Assembly: GCA_934402515.1 (NCBI GenBank)
Contig: CAKRTZ010000006.1
Coordinates: 1 to 60,868, forward strand
Origin: an uncultured Lachnospiraceae bacterium
GTDB lineage: Bacteria > Bacillota > Clostridia > Lachnospirales > Lachnospiraceae
Length of the DNA: 60,868 bases
Direction of reading: 5' to 3'
A program made the translations under genes and the position numbers. Shown here piece after piece: positions 42,746-51,321 of the stretch; position 1 is the stretch's first letter, and every line of letters begins with the position of its first letter. The notes under the pieces were generated by a model. The model was not told the origin of the DNA. It searched no databases and saw nothing but the letters and a program-made list of their open reading frames with translations.

Positions 42746-43090
42746 TTAAAGGTTATAATTCCTTTTCATCTGTTCGTACAACTGTTGTGCAATTCCCAGT
42801 CCCTGGGTTTCTGTGGACTGTTTACTGATCTCCTGGATCACGTTATCACCGAAATATTCCACCAGTGTGGAATTGGTGTCATCTTTATCCACGAAAGAGA
42901 CCGTTTTCGTCATCTCTTTAAAAACCTGCTCCAGAAGATAGGATTCAAATTCCTTGCAGGCATCCATCAGTTCATCATCCGAAGCCTGGGAATAGTCCTT
43001 GTCTGTGGTCTGTCGGAGTTTGGAGGACTGGTCAGACATTGCCTGGGTTTTGGTATAATCTACCATACCGGAAATACTGCTAAAATCCAT
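42746..43090 (-). CDS. Rod-binding protein, FlgJ N-terminal domain type
   Basis: 114 residues. The core DDELMDACKEFESYLLEQVFKEM and SNTLVEYF-like region, with GLGIAQQLYEQM at the end, match the rod-binding (FlgJ_N) domain. The muramidase half of proteobacterial FlgJ is missing, as is normal in Firmicutes. It helps assemble the flagellar rod through the wall. It follows flhP-like by about 25 bases. Confidence 0.87.
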   Translation of the reverse strand: MDFSSISGMVDYTKTQAMSDQSSKLRQTTDKDYSQASDDELMDACKEFESYLLEQVFKEMTKTVSFVDKDDTNSTLVEYFGDNVIQEISKQSTETQGLGIAQQLYEQMKRNYNL

Positions 43091-43115
43091 ATTGTTTCCT
43101 CACTTTCCGCTATGA

Positions 43116-43934
43116 TTAACGTTTCAACTCGTTCGCTTCCTGCATCATGGTATCGGAAGTGGTTATGGTTTTGGAGTTCATCTCATAAGCACGCTGTGCC
43201 ACGATCAGATTCACCATTTCATCTGCCACCTGGACATTGGAACCCTCCAGATATCCCTGATGAAGAACACTCTTTTTCACATTGTTGCTGGTTGCCTCGT
43301 TGATTGCCGGACCGCTGGCTGCAGTGGCCTGATACAAGCTGTTGCCTGTTTTCTGCAAGCCATTTGGATTGTTAAACTGGGTCAATCCAATACGGGGACC
43401 CACTCGCTGGGGTGTGTTATTCCGGTCGGGGTAGCAAATATAGCCGTCTGCATCAATACTGATTTTAGAGCTGTTGTACTGGTTGGAAAAAGTAATTGCT
43501 CTTCCCTGGGAGTCCAATACCGGATATCCGTCAGAGGTGGTTAATTCGATTCCACCACCGCTGTTCATTGCCCATGTAAAATCACCATTTCTGGTATAAT
43601 ATGTACCGCCGTCCGCACCTCTTACTGCGAAGAAACCATCACCTTCAATAGCGAAAGAAGAGGTTTTCTCCGATGCCAGCAGATTTCCCTGTGTAAAGAC
43701 GGAAGAAATAGCTGCGTTCCTCACACCCAATCCCACCTGAGAGGTAATCGGTTTGGGATCGCCGTTTGCAGAGGTGGTTCTGGTCTGCAGGGTCTGATAT
43801 AATAGAGATTTAAATTCGTTGACTTCTGATTTGTAACCTACGGTATTGACATTCGCCAGGTTATTGGCGATGGTATCTACATTTGTCTGCTGTGCAATCA
43901 TGCCGGTTGCACCGCTCCATAAACTTCTAACCAT
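43116..43934 (-). CDS. flhP: Flagellar hook-basal body protein, FlhP/FlgG-like
   Basis: 272 residues. The N-terminal rod motif MVRSLWSGATGMIAQQTNVDTIANNLANVNTVGYK-type region (ANNLANVNTVG) and the C-terminal VQVADEMVNLIVAQRAYEMNSK are the paired coiled-coil ends of rod/hook axial proteins. FAIEGDGFFAV in the middle is also typical. No signal peptide, as these proteins leave by the flagellar type III system. The neighbour order mbl-flhO-flhP copies Bacillus subtilis, so FlhP is the best name; FlgG is an equal functional label. Confidence 0.88.
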   Translation of the reverse strand: MVRSLWSGATGMIAQQTNVDTIANNLANVNTVGYKSEVNEFKSLLYQTLQTRTTSANGDPKPITSQVGLGVRNAAISSVFTQGNLLASEKTSSFAIEGDGFFAVRGADGGTYYTRNGDFTWAMNSGGGIELTTSDGYPVLDSQGRAITFSNQYNSSKISIDADGYICYPDRNNTPQRVGPRIGLTQFNNPNGLQKTGNSLYQATAASGPAINEATSNNVKKSVLHQGYLEGSNVQVADEMVNLIVAQRAYEMNSKTITTSDTMMQEANELKR

Positions 43935-43949
43935 ACCGGTTTACCTCCT

Positions 43950-44762
43950 TTATAATTTACCAACCTGATTCACTGCGACCTCCAAAGAACTGTCGTAGGT
44001 CTGAATCAATTTCTGGTTGGATTCATAGGCTCGCTGAATCGTGATCATATTGACCATCTCCTCCACGACCTGAATATTGGAAGTTTCCAGATATCCGGAA
44101 TAGACTTTGGTATCAGCAGCCTTTGTCGTGGCTCCATCTACGGGCTGATAATAGTTTTCTCCGTATTTCTCAAGGTAGTTATAATCTTCAAAGTCGGTGA
44201 TACGCAGGGTGGCAACTCTTCTGTCATCCTGATAAATATTGCCATTCTCGTCAATACTGGTAGTTTTCAAAGGATCCAGCCGGATATACTGATTATTCGT
44301 ACCCAGCACGTGATCTCCATCCGACGTGACCAGATAGCCATTGGTATCCAGCTTAAAGGTGCCGTCTCTGGTATATTTGATGGATGTAGCACCTGCCTCC
44401 GCATCATAGCCCATGAGCCGGTTATACTGTCCCTTGCTCTTAAATTCCACCGTGAAAAAGCCGGTTCCCGAAAGAGCCAGATCAAAGGTATTTCCCGTTT
44501 CCTGAAAGGAGCCTTCCGACCAGTCGGTATAATTCTCACCAATCTTCACTCCCGGTGTGTTGACGCCGATTCGTCTGGGCAGATTGGCTGCCTCAGATTC
44601 GTCTTTAATTTTGTAGGCCAGCACATCGTCAAAAGCCTGGGATGTGGTGCCTTCTTTCTTATAACCCGTGGTAGCTGCATTGGCCAGGTTATTTGCCAGC
44701 ACGTCCATTCTGTTTTGTTCATTTAGCATGCCTGTATAAGCAGTATACAGTCCTTTCAGCAT
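43950..44762 (-). CDS. flhO: Flagellar hook-basal body protein, FlhO/FlgF-like
   Basis: 270 residues, homologous in layout to the next gene. The N-terminus has MLKGLYTAYTGMLNEQNRMD then ANNLANAATTGYKKEG; the centre has DLALSGTGFFTVE; the C-terminus has IQVVEEMVNMITIQRAYESNQK. It forms part of the flagellar rod or distal basal body. It lies directly downstream of mbl, and 15 bases before flhP. Confidence 0.88.
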   Translation of the reverse strand: MLKGLYTAYTGMLNEQNRMDVLANNLANAATTGYKKEGTTSQAFDDVLAYKIKDESEAANLPRRIGVNTPGVKIGENYTDWSEGSFQETGNTFDLALSGTGFFTVEFKSKGQYNRLMGYDAEAGATSIKYTRDGTFKLDTNGYLVTSDGDHVLGTNNQYIRLDPLKTTSIDENGNIYQDDRRVATLRITDFEDYNYLEKYGENYYQPVDGATTKAADTKVYSGYLETSNIQVVEEMVNMITIQRAYESNQKLIQTYDSSLEVAVNQVGKL

Positions 44763-44795
44763 AGCCTTCCTCCTGAAACGGACGGGTTCCTTCCC

Positions 44796-45788
44796 TTACT
44801 CTTCCCGGTATCCTGCCAGGAATTCTACATACTTACCGGTACCGATTGCCACAGCAGTCATAGGATCCTCCGCTGTCATGGTGTTAATACCGGTTTTATC
44901 TGCAATCAGATCTTCCAGGCCGCGCAGCAGGCTTCCGCCTCCGGTCAGTACAATACCGCGCTCTGCGATATCCGCTGCCAACTCAGGAGGTGTTTTCTCC
45001 AACACGCTGTGAATAGCCTCAATGATCTGTGCTGTTGTCTCTCTCAGTGCTTCCTCTGTCTCCTCTGAGGAAACCTTTACTGTTTTCGGAAGTCCGGTTA
45101 CCAGATTACGTCCACGGACATCCATATAGTCAACCTCTGCTCTGGGGAACACAGAACCAATCTTAATCTTGATGTCTTCTGCAGTTCTCTCACCGATGAG
45201 CAGATTGTGTTTCTTACGCATGTGGCGCACCAGAGCCTCATCGAAATCATCTCCGGCAATCTTGATGGATGCTGATACCACAGTTCCGCCAAGGGAAATG
45301 ACTGCAATATCTGCAGTACCACCGCCGATATCCACAATCATATTGCCGCAAGGCTTGTAAATATCAATTCCCGCACCAATTGCGGCTGCGATTGGCTCCT
45401 CAATAATATAAACATCTCTGGCTCCAGCCTGATAGGTAGCATCCTCTACTGCTTTACGTTCCACCTCGGTAACTCCGCTGGGTACGCAGACTGCAATACG
45501 AGGCTTACGAAAGGCACGTTTACCCAGTGCTTTCTGGATAAAGTGTTTCATAATTTTCTCTGTTAAGTCGTAGTTGGAGATAACGCCCTGACGAAGGGGA
45601 CGTACGGCAACAATATTGCCGGGAGTACGTCCCAGCATGAGACGTGCATCCTCTCCGATTGCTTTAATGCGGTTGGTATCGCGGTCAAAGGCTACAACAG
45701 AGGGCTCTTTTAATACAACGCCCTTTCCTCTGATATAAACAAGGATACTGGCAGTTCCCAAATCAATTCCGATATCTGTACACTGCAT
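44796..45788 (-). CDS. mbl: Actin-like rod shape protein, Mbl/MreB family
   Basis: 330 residues. The phosphate 1 loop IGIDLGTASILVYIRGKG, the adenosine and phosphate 2 loops NMIVDIGGGTADIAVISLGG and IVLTGGGSLLRGLEDLI, and EEPIAAAIGAG mark MreB-type actins. It forms membrane-attached filaments guiding sidewall synthesis. The flagellar flhO-flhP neighbours favour Mbl over MreB. AAAGGGG precedes the ATG. A TATAAT at 45873-45868 (minus strand) is a likely -10, but no good -35 is seen. Confidence 0.94.
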   Translation of the reverse strand: MQCTDIGIDLGTASILVYIRGKGVVLKEPSVVAFDRDTNRIKAIGEDARLMLGRTPGNIVAVRPLRQGVISNYDLTEKIMKHFIQKALGKRAFRKPRIAVCVPSGVTEVERKAVEDATYQAGARDVYIIEEPIAAAIGAGIDIYKPCGNMIVDIGGGTADIAVISLGGTVVSASIKIAGDDFDEALVRHMRKKHNLLIGERTAEDIKIKIGSVFPRAEVDYMDVRGRNLVTGLPKTVKVSSEETEEALRETTAQIIEAIHSVLEKTPPELAADIAERGIVLTGGGSLLRGLEDLIADKTGINTMTAEDPMTAVAIGTGKYVEFLAGYREE

Positions 45789-45965
45789 GACTAAACCCCT
45801 TTCATTTCTTATTGCTCATGATCTATTTTGATATTAACCAAAAGTTCGGCAGTTAAACATAGGATATATTATAACCTAAAACATTACGCTCGCCTAGGGG
45901 GTTCACAAAATTTTAATAAAGTCAGATATCGCTATAATTTATATCGGCCAGGCCACACAGGTTCC

Positions 45966-48827
45966 TTAGTGTTTTTTTGCTTTATCCAGCATTTTCTGAA
46001 TATAGACACCGGTATAAGATTTCGGATTCTTCGCAACCTCCTCCGGGGTTCCTTTGGCAATGACGGTACCGCCCCGATCGCCGCCCTCCGGGCCGATATC
46101 TATAATATAATCCGCTGTCTTAATCACATCCAGGTTATGTTCAATGACAACCACGGTATTCCCGGCATCTGCCAGGCGTTGCAGGATTTCCACCAGCTTG
46201 TGCACATCTGCAAAATGAAGACCTGTGGTGGGCTCATCTAAAATGTAAATCGTCTTGCCGGTGCCACGTCTGGACAGTTCTGTAGCCAGTTTGATACGCT
46301 GGGCCTCTCCACCGGAAAGCTGGGTGGAAGGCTGTCCCAGTTTCACATAGGAAAGTCCCACATCGTTCAGTGTCTCGATCTTATGGGCAATGGAAGGAAC
46401 ATTTTCAAAAAATTTTACTGCCTCTTCCACCGTCATATCCAACACATCGTAGATATTCTTTCCTTTATATTTCACATCCAGTGTCTCCCGGTTGTAGCGT
46501 TTACCTCCGCAAACCTCACAGGGCACATACACATCCGGCAGAAAATGCATCTCGATTTTAATGATTCCATCGCCACTGCAGGCCTCACATCTTCCGCCCT
46601 TCACATTGAAACTGAACCGGCCCTTCTTGTAGCCTCTTGCCTTCGCATCGGGGGTGGAGGCAAACAAATCTCGGATCTGGTCAAAAACGCCGGTATAGGT
46701 TGCGGGGTTGGAACGGGGTGTGCGTCCAATGGGTGATTGATCGATGTCGATCACTTTGTCCAGCTGCTCCGCTCCGATCATTCTGTCATGTCTGCCGGGA
46801 ATAGTGCGGGCACGGTTCAGCTTTTTCGCCAGGGATTTATAAAGGATTTCATTGACCAGAGAGCTTTTCCCGGAACCGGACACACCGGTAACGCAGGTAA
46901 ACACTCCCAAGGGAAAATCCACATCAATATTTTTCAGGTTATTTTCCTTTGCACCTTTGATGGTAAGCCAGCCGGCAGGTTCCCGGCGTTTCTCCGGTAT
47001 AGGAATCTGTAATTTGCCGCTGAGGTACTGTCCGGTAATGGATTCCGGTGTATTCATAATGTCCTGGGCGGTTCCCTGGGCAATGACTTTTCCACCATGG
47101 GCGCCCGCTCCCGGTCCGATATCCACAATATGGTCGGCGGCAAACATGGTATCCTCGTCATGTTCCACTACAATCAGGGTATTGCCTAAATCCCGCATGC
47201 GTTTTAATGCTGCGAGAAGTTTGTCATTGTCCCGCTGGTGAAGTCCGATACTGGGCTCGTCCAGGATATAGCAGACACCCACCAGGCCGGAACCGATCTG
47301 GGTTGCCAGACGGATACGCTGGGCTTCGCCACCGGAGAGGGAAGCCGTGCCCCGGGCCAGGGTCAGATATTCCAGACCCACATCCACCAGAAAACCTACG
47401 CGGGTCTTGATTTCTTTTAATACCTGTTTTCCAATCAGCTCCTGCTGGGGCGTAAGGGTCAGACCTTCCAGATAGTTCTGTAGCTGGACAATGGACATGG
47501 ACGTCACTTCATAAATATTCTTATCCGCAATGGTGACCGCTAGGGATTCCTGTTTCAGACGCATACCCTTACAAAGCTTACAGGGTGTAATGCGCATATA
47601 CTGTTCATATTCTGCCTTCGCTGTCTCAGAAAAAGTCTCACGGTAGCGGCGTTCTTCATTTTTTATCAATCCTTCAAAGGCAACCGGGTAAATCCCTTCA
47701 CCCCGCTGCCCCTTGTAGTACACCTTGACTTCCCTGCCACCGGTACCGTTGATAAGAACGTCCTGGGCTTTCGCTGATAATTCTTCAAAAGGTGTATCCA
47801 GGCTGAAGTCATATTCTTTGGCCAGTGCAGTAAGAATTGCATTGGTAAAGCTTCCTTTGGTATTGCTGGACTGCCACCCCATGCAGGAGATTGCTCCCTG
47901 ATTGATACTAAGCGACCGGTCAGGAATCATCAAGTCAATGTCAAATTCCATCTTATAGCCCAGGCCATAGCAATCCGGGCAGGCTCCGAAAGGATTGTTG
48001 AAGGAAAAGCTGCGGGGCTCAATCTCGTCGATGCTGATACCGCAATCCGGACAGGAAAAGCTGTCGGAAAGCATCAGGGTATCACCGCCAATCACATCCA
48101 CCATTGCCAGACCCTCTGACAAATGGAGAACATTTTCCAGGGAATCGGTCAGACGGCGTTCAATGCCCGGTTTCACCACCAGACGGTCAACCACCACTTC
48201 AATATTATGTTTATTATTTTTCTCTAATTTAATTTCTTCGGAAAGGTCATAGAGATTGCCGTCCACACGGACACGAACATAGCCGCCCTTTTTCGCCCGG
48301 TCAAAAACTTTGGCATGCTCACCTTTTCTGCCCCGTACCACCGGTGCCAGCAGCTGGATTTTGGTGCCTTCCGGCAGTGCCATCACCACATCCACCATCT
48401 GATCCACGGACTGTTTCTTGATTTCCTTGCCACATTTCGGGCAGTGGGGAATACCGATCCGGGCAAAAAGGAGACGGAAATGGTCGTAAATCTCCGTTAC
48501 CGTTCCCACCGTGGAACGAGGGTTGCGATTGGTGGATTTCTGGTCGATGGAAATCGCCGGGGAAAGTCCTTCAATGGATTCCACATTGGGTTTTTCCATC
48601 TGTCCCAGGAACTGTCTCGCATAGGAAGACAGTGATTCCATATACCGCCGTTGTCCCTCCGCGTAGATAGTGTCAAATGCCAGGGAACTTTTTCCGGAGC
48701 CGGAAAGTCCTGTGAGGACTACAAACTCATTCCTGGGAATATCCACGTTCAGATTCTGTAAATTATGCTCATTTGCTCCTCGAATTCTAATATATTCTTT
48801 GGGGAGCATCTTCTGTGATGCTGCCAT
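45966..48827 (-). CDS. uvrA: Excinuclease ABC subunit A
   Basis: 953 residues, full length. Two ABC ATPase modules have Walker A GLSGSGKSSLAFDT and GVSGSGKSSLVNEI, signatures LSGGEAQRIRLA and LSGGEAQRIKLA, and Walker B ILDEPSIGLH and ILDEPTTGLH. Zinc-binding sites are CPKCGKE..CPDC..CPDC and, in the second half, CEACSGDG..CEVCGGKR. It scans DNA for damage and loads UvrB. It follows uvrB by about 80 bases holding a short repeat remnant, and is probably transcribed from the SOS promoter ahead of uvrB. Confidence 0.98.
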   Translation of the reverse strand: MAASQKMLPKEYIRIRGANEHNLQNLNVDIPRNEFVVLTGLSGSGKSSLAFDTIYAEGQRRYMESLSSYARQFLGQMEKPNVESIEGLSPAISIDQKSTNRNPRSTVGTVTEIYDHFRLLFARIGIPHCPKCGKEIKKQSVDQMVDVVMALPEGTKIQLLAPVVRGRKGEHAKVFDRAKKGGYVRVRVDGNLYDLSEEIKLEKNNKHNIEVVVDRLVVKPGIERRLTDSLENVLHLSEGLAMVDVIGGDTLMLSDSFSCPDCGISIDEIEPRSFSFNNPFGACPDCYGLGYKMEFDIDLMIPDRSLSINQGAISCMGWQSSNTKGSFTNAILTALAKEYDFSLDTPFEELSAKAQDVLINGTGGREVKVYYKGQRGEGIYPVAFEGLIKNEERRYRETFSETAKAEYEQYMRITPCKLCKGMRLKQESLAVTIADKNIYEVTSMSIVQLQNYLEGLTLTPQQELIGKQVLKEIKTRVGFLVDVGLEYLTLARGTASLSGGEAQRIRLATQIGSGLVGVCYILDEPSIGLHQRDNDKLLAALKRMRDLGNTLIVVEHDEDTMFAADHIVDIGPGAGAHGGKVIAQGTAQDIMNTPESITGQYLSGKLQIPIPEKRREPAGWLTIKGAKENNLKNIDVDFPLGVFTCVTGVSGSGKSSLVNEILYKSLAKKLNRARTIPGRHDRMIGAEQLDKVIDIDQSPIGRTPRSNPATYTGVFDQIRDLFASTPDAKARGYKKGRFSFNVKGGRCEACSGDGIIKIEMHFLPDVYVPCEVCGGKRYNRETLDVKYKGKNIYDVLDMTVEEAVKFFENVPSIAHKIETLNDVGLSYVKLGQPSTQLSGGEAQRIKLATELSRRGTGKTIYILDEPTTGLHFADVHKLVEILQRLADAGNTVVVIEHNLDVIKTADYIIDIGPEGGDRGGTVIAKGTPEEVAKNPKSYTGVYIQKMLDKAKKH

Positions 48828-48893
48828 GTTGTTACCATGCCTTTCTATTTATAACTTTAAAACTATTCTATTTTTATAACGATTCATTGTTCA

Positions 48894-48912
48894 TAACTAT
48901 TCAGAATAGTTA
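48894..48912. repeat. Minimal copy D: fused ends of the short inverted-repeat element
   Basis: TAACTATTCAGAATAGTTA is a perfect 19-base palindrome made of the two ends of the family seen at 183-276 and 1563-1652, joined with no core. Its right end supplies the TAA stop codon of uvrB (48910-48912, minus strand). A nearby AACTATTC at about 48861 hints at further decayed repeat sequence before uvrA. Confidence 0.65.
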
Positions 48913-50895
48913 TTCCATCTTTTGCAACTGGGTTTTCAGTTCCATCATCTTATCACGCAGCTCTGCCGCTGTCTCGAAGTCCAGTTCTGCCGCTGCTTTC
49001 TTCATCTTCTTCTGTATATCTGCAATCAGTTTCTCCAGTTCCTTCCGGTTCATGGATTCCGGGTCTTTCTCGAAACGCGCTTCTTCCTTGGCAATGGACT
49101 TGGAAATGCTGATTAAATCCCGGACTGCTTTCTTAATAGTCTGGGGGGTGATGCCATGTTCCTCGTTATATTTCTGCTGGATGGTACGGCGACGGTTTGT
49201 CTCATCAATGGCATTCCGCATGGAGTCCGTCATGGTGTCTGCATACATGATAACCCGTCCCTGGGCGTTTCGTGCGGCACGTCCCACAGTCTGAATCAGT
49301 GAAGTTTCGGAACGCAGGAATCCTTCCTTATCCGCATCCAGAATTGCCACCAGGGAAATCTCCGGGATGTCCAGGCCCTCCCTCAAAAGGTTAATGCCCA
49401 CCAGCACATCAAAGACATCCAGACGCATGTCCCGGATAATCTCTGCCCGCTCCAAGGTATCAATATCGGAATGAAGATATTTCACACGGATTCCCACCTC
49501 TCTCATATAATCGGTGAGATCCTCTGCCATCCGTTTGGTCAGAGTGGTAACAAGAATCTTGTTATGCTGGGCAATTTCTTTATTTACTTCTGTAACCAGA
49601 TCATCAATCTGTCCCTCCACAGGCTTCACTGTGATTTCCGGGTCAAGAAGTCCGGTAGGACGAATAATCTGCTCGGTGCGCAACAGTTCATGCTCCTGCT
49701 CATAAACCGAGGGGGTTGCTGATACGAAGAGCATCTGGTCAATGTGGCTCTCAAACTCTTCAAAGCAGAGAGGACGGTTATCCAGTGCCGAGGGCAGACG
49801 GAAACCGTAGTCTACCAGAGTATTTTTGCGGGATCGGTCACCGGCGTACATACCACGGATCTGAGGAATGGTCATGTGGGACTCGTCCACAATAATAAGG
49901 AAGTCATCGGTAAAGAAATCCAGGAGGGTATAAGGGGGAGCCCCTGCAGGCAACCCATTCAGATGCCGGGAATAGTTTTCAATACCGGAGCAGAACCCCG
50001 TCTCCCGTAACATCTCAATGTCAAAATTGGTTCGCTCGGAAATTCTCTGAGCCTCCAACAATTTATCCTCGCCTTTGAAATAGCGGACTCTTTCTTCCAG
50101 TTCCGCCTCAATGTGTTTACATGCCTCGTTAATCTTCTCCTGTGCCACCACATAATGGGAGGCAGGGAAAATGCTCACATGCTCCAGGGTGCTGCAAAGC
50201 TGACCGGTCAGGGGATCGGCCTCACAGATCCGGTCAATTTCGTCTCCGAAAAACTCCACACGGATCACATAGTCACTGCCCTGGGCAGGCATAATCTCCA
50301 GTACATCTCCCCGTACCCGGAACCGTCCGCGCTGTAAATCCATATCATTCCGCTCGTACTGCATGTCAATGAGTCCACGGATCACCGTGTCCCGGTCCAC
50401 TTCCATGCCAGGACGGAGGGAAACCGTCATATCGTGGAACTCATCAGGACTTCCCAAACCGTAGATACAGGATACGGATGCCACAACTACCACATCCCGG
50501 CGTTCTGTGAGGGACGCAGTGGCGGAAAGCCGGAGTTTATCAATTTCATCGTTGATAGCGGAATCCTTGGCAATATAGGTGTCGGAGGACGGGATGTACG
50601 CCTCCGGCTGGTAATAGTCATAATAGGATACAAAGTATTCTACCGCATTTTCCGGGAAAAATTCCTTGAACTCGCCGTAGAGCTGTCCTGCCAAGGTCTT
50701 ATTATGGGCGATGACCAGGGTTGGTTTATTCAATGCTGCGATGACATTGGCCATGGTGAAGGTTTTGCCGGAGCCGGTGACACCCAGAAGGGTCTGGAAC
50801 TGGTTGCCTTTCTGAAAGCCCTCCACCAGTTCCGCAATCGCCTGGGGCTGGTCGCCGGTTGGTTGATATTCGCTGTGAAGTACAAAATGATCCAT
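48910..50895 (-). CDS. uvrB: Excinuclease ABC subunit B
   Basis: About 661 residues from ATG at 50895, with GGGAG five bases upstream; an in-frame TTG four codons earlier is unlikely. Helicase-like motifs: LLGVTGSGKTFTMAN (Walker A), the YDYYQPEAYIP beta-hairpin that clamps DNA, IIVDESH, and LVGINLLREGLDIPE. The C-terminal UVR motif (ELDFETAAELRDKM) binds UvrC. It verifies damage and recruits UvrC. A LexA box and a sigma-A promoter lie upstream, so it should respond to DNA damage. Confidence 0.98.
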   Translation of the reverse strand: MDHFVLHSEYQPTGDQPQAIAELVEGFQKGNQFQTLLGVTGSGKTFTMANVIAALNKPTLVIAHNKTLAGQLYGEFKEFFPENAVEYFVSYYDYYQPEAYIPSSDTYIAKDSAINDEIDKLRLSATASLTERRDVVVVASVSCIYGLGSPDEFHDMTVSLRPGMEVDRDTVIRGLIDMQYERNDMDLQRGRFRVRGDVLEIMPAQGSDYVIRVEFFGDEIDRICEADPLTGQLCSTLEHVSIFPASHYVVAQEKINEACKHIEAELEERVRYFKGEDKLLEAQRISERTNFDIEMLRETGFCSGIENYSRHLNGLPAGAPPYTLLDFFTDDFLIIVDESHMTIPQIRGMYAGDRSRKNTLVDYGFRLPSALDNRPLCFEEFESHIDQMLFVSATPSVYEQEHELLRTEQIIRPTGLLDPEITVKPVEGQIDDLVTEVNKEIAQHNKILVTTLTKRMAEDLTDYMREVGIRVKYLHSDIDTLERAEIIRDMRLDVFDVLVGINLLREGLDIPEISLVAILDADKEGFLRSETSLIQTVGRAARNAQGRVIMYADTMTDSMRNAIDETNRRRTIQQKYNEEHGITPQTIKKAVRDLISISKSIAKEEARFEKDPESMNRKELEKLIADIQKKMKKAAAELDFETAAELRDKMMELKTQLQKME

Positions 50896-50994
50896 AATTG
50901 CTCCCAATGTGTAATGAGAATGTTTTTCTATGTTTATACGTTACAAATCCTAATTGCATCAATATAGGTTTCACTCAAATATCGAAACATAGTC

Positions 50995-51045
50995 ATCGTA
51001 TCACAATGATTTTAAATTGTCCAGAATTTTGCGAACATTTGTTCT
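50995..51045 (-). promoter_or_regulatory. uvrB promoter with LexA (SOS) box
   Basis: On the minus strand TGGACA (51023-51018), 17-base spacer, TACGAT (51000-50995). At 51045-51032 the minus strand reads AGAACAAATGTTCG; its GAAC-RNRY-GTTC core matches the Firmicute LexA consensus CGAACRNRYGTTCG at all but the first base. The box lies just upstream of the -35, where a repressor can occlude RNA polymerase. Confidence 0.85.
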
Positions 51046-51077
51046 TTTTGTCTATGTTACTGGTTCGTCTGACGGAC

Positions 51078-51222
51078 GCCTGCTGTGTCAGTATCTGTTT
51101 GCATTCGGGACGCGCTCTCGCTTGGTGAAAAACGCAACGGCACGTAAGGTGCGACAAAACCGCACCTAAATGCCGGCGTTTTCCAACAGTCCCTCATTGC
51201 AAATCAGATACTTCGCGCAGGC
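51078..51222. repeat. Large nested palindrome, structured RNA or MITE-like element
   Basis: In the 413-base gap between uvrB and ctpA there is a nearly continuous set of nested pairings: GCCTGC (51078) with GCAGGC (51217); AGTATCTG (51090) with CAGATACT (51205); TTTGCA (51098) with TGCAAA (51198); GGGAC (51107) with GTCCC (51189); AAAACGC (51129) with GCGTTTT (51176); CGGCA (51138) with TGCCG (51171); and AGGTGCG (51147) with CGCACCT (51161) around the loop. No U-tract follows on either strand and no protein is encoded. It is either a folded RNA or a non-autonomous mobile palindrome. Confidence 0.75.
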
Positions 51223-51279
51223 TGACTGTCAAAAAATTATCGCATAAATAAAAGACATTAAATAAATTAAGAAACAAAT

Positions 51280-51313
51280 TTGCCGGGCACCTGCTATGAC
51301 GGGTGTCCGGCAA
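51280..51313 (-). terminator. Terminator-like hairpin after ctpA
   Basis: TTGCCGGGCACC (51280-51291) pairs with GGTGTCCGGCAA (51302-51313) apart from one mismatch. On the minus strand the stem is followed by ATTTGTTTCTT, a weak U-rich stretch. It lies just after the ctpA stop codon. Confidence 0.75.
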
Positions 51314-51321
51314 TCCATTTT

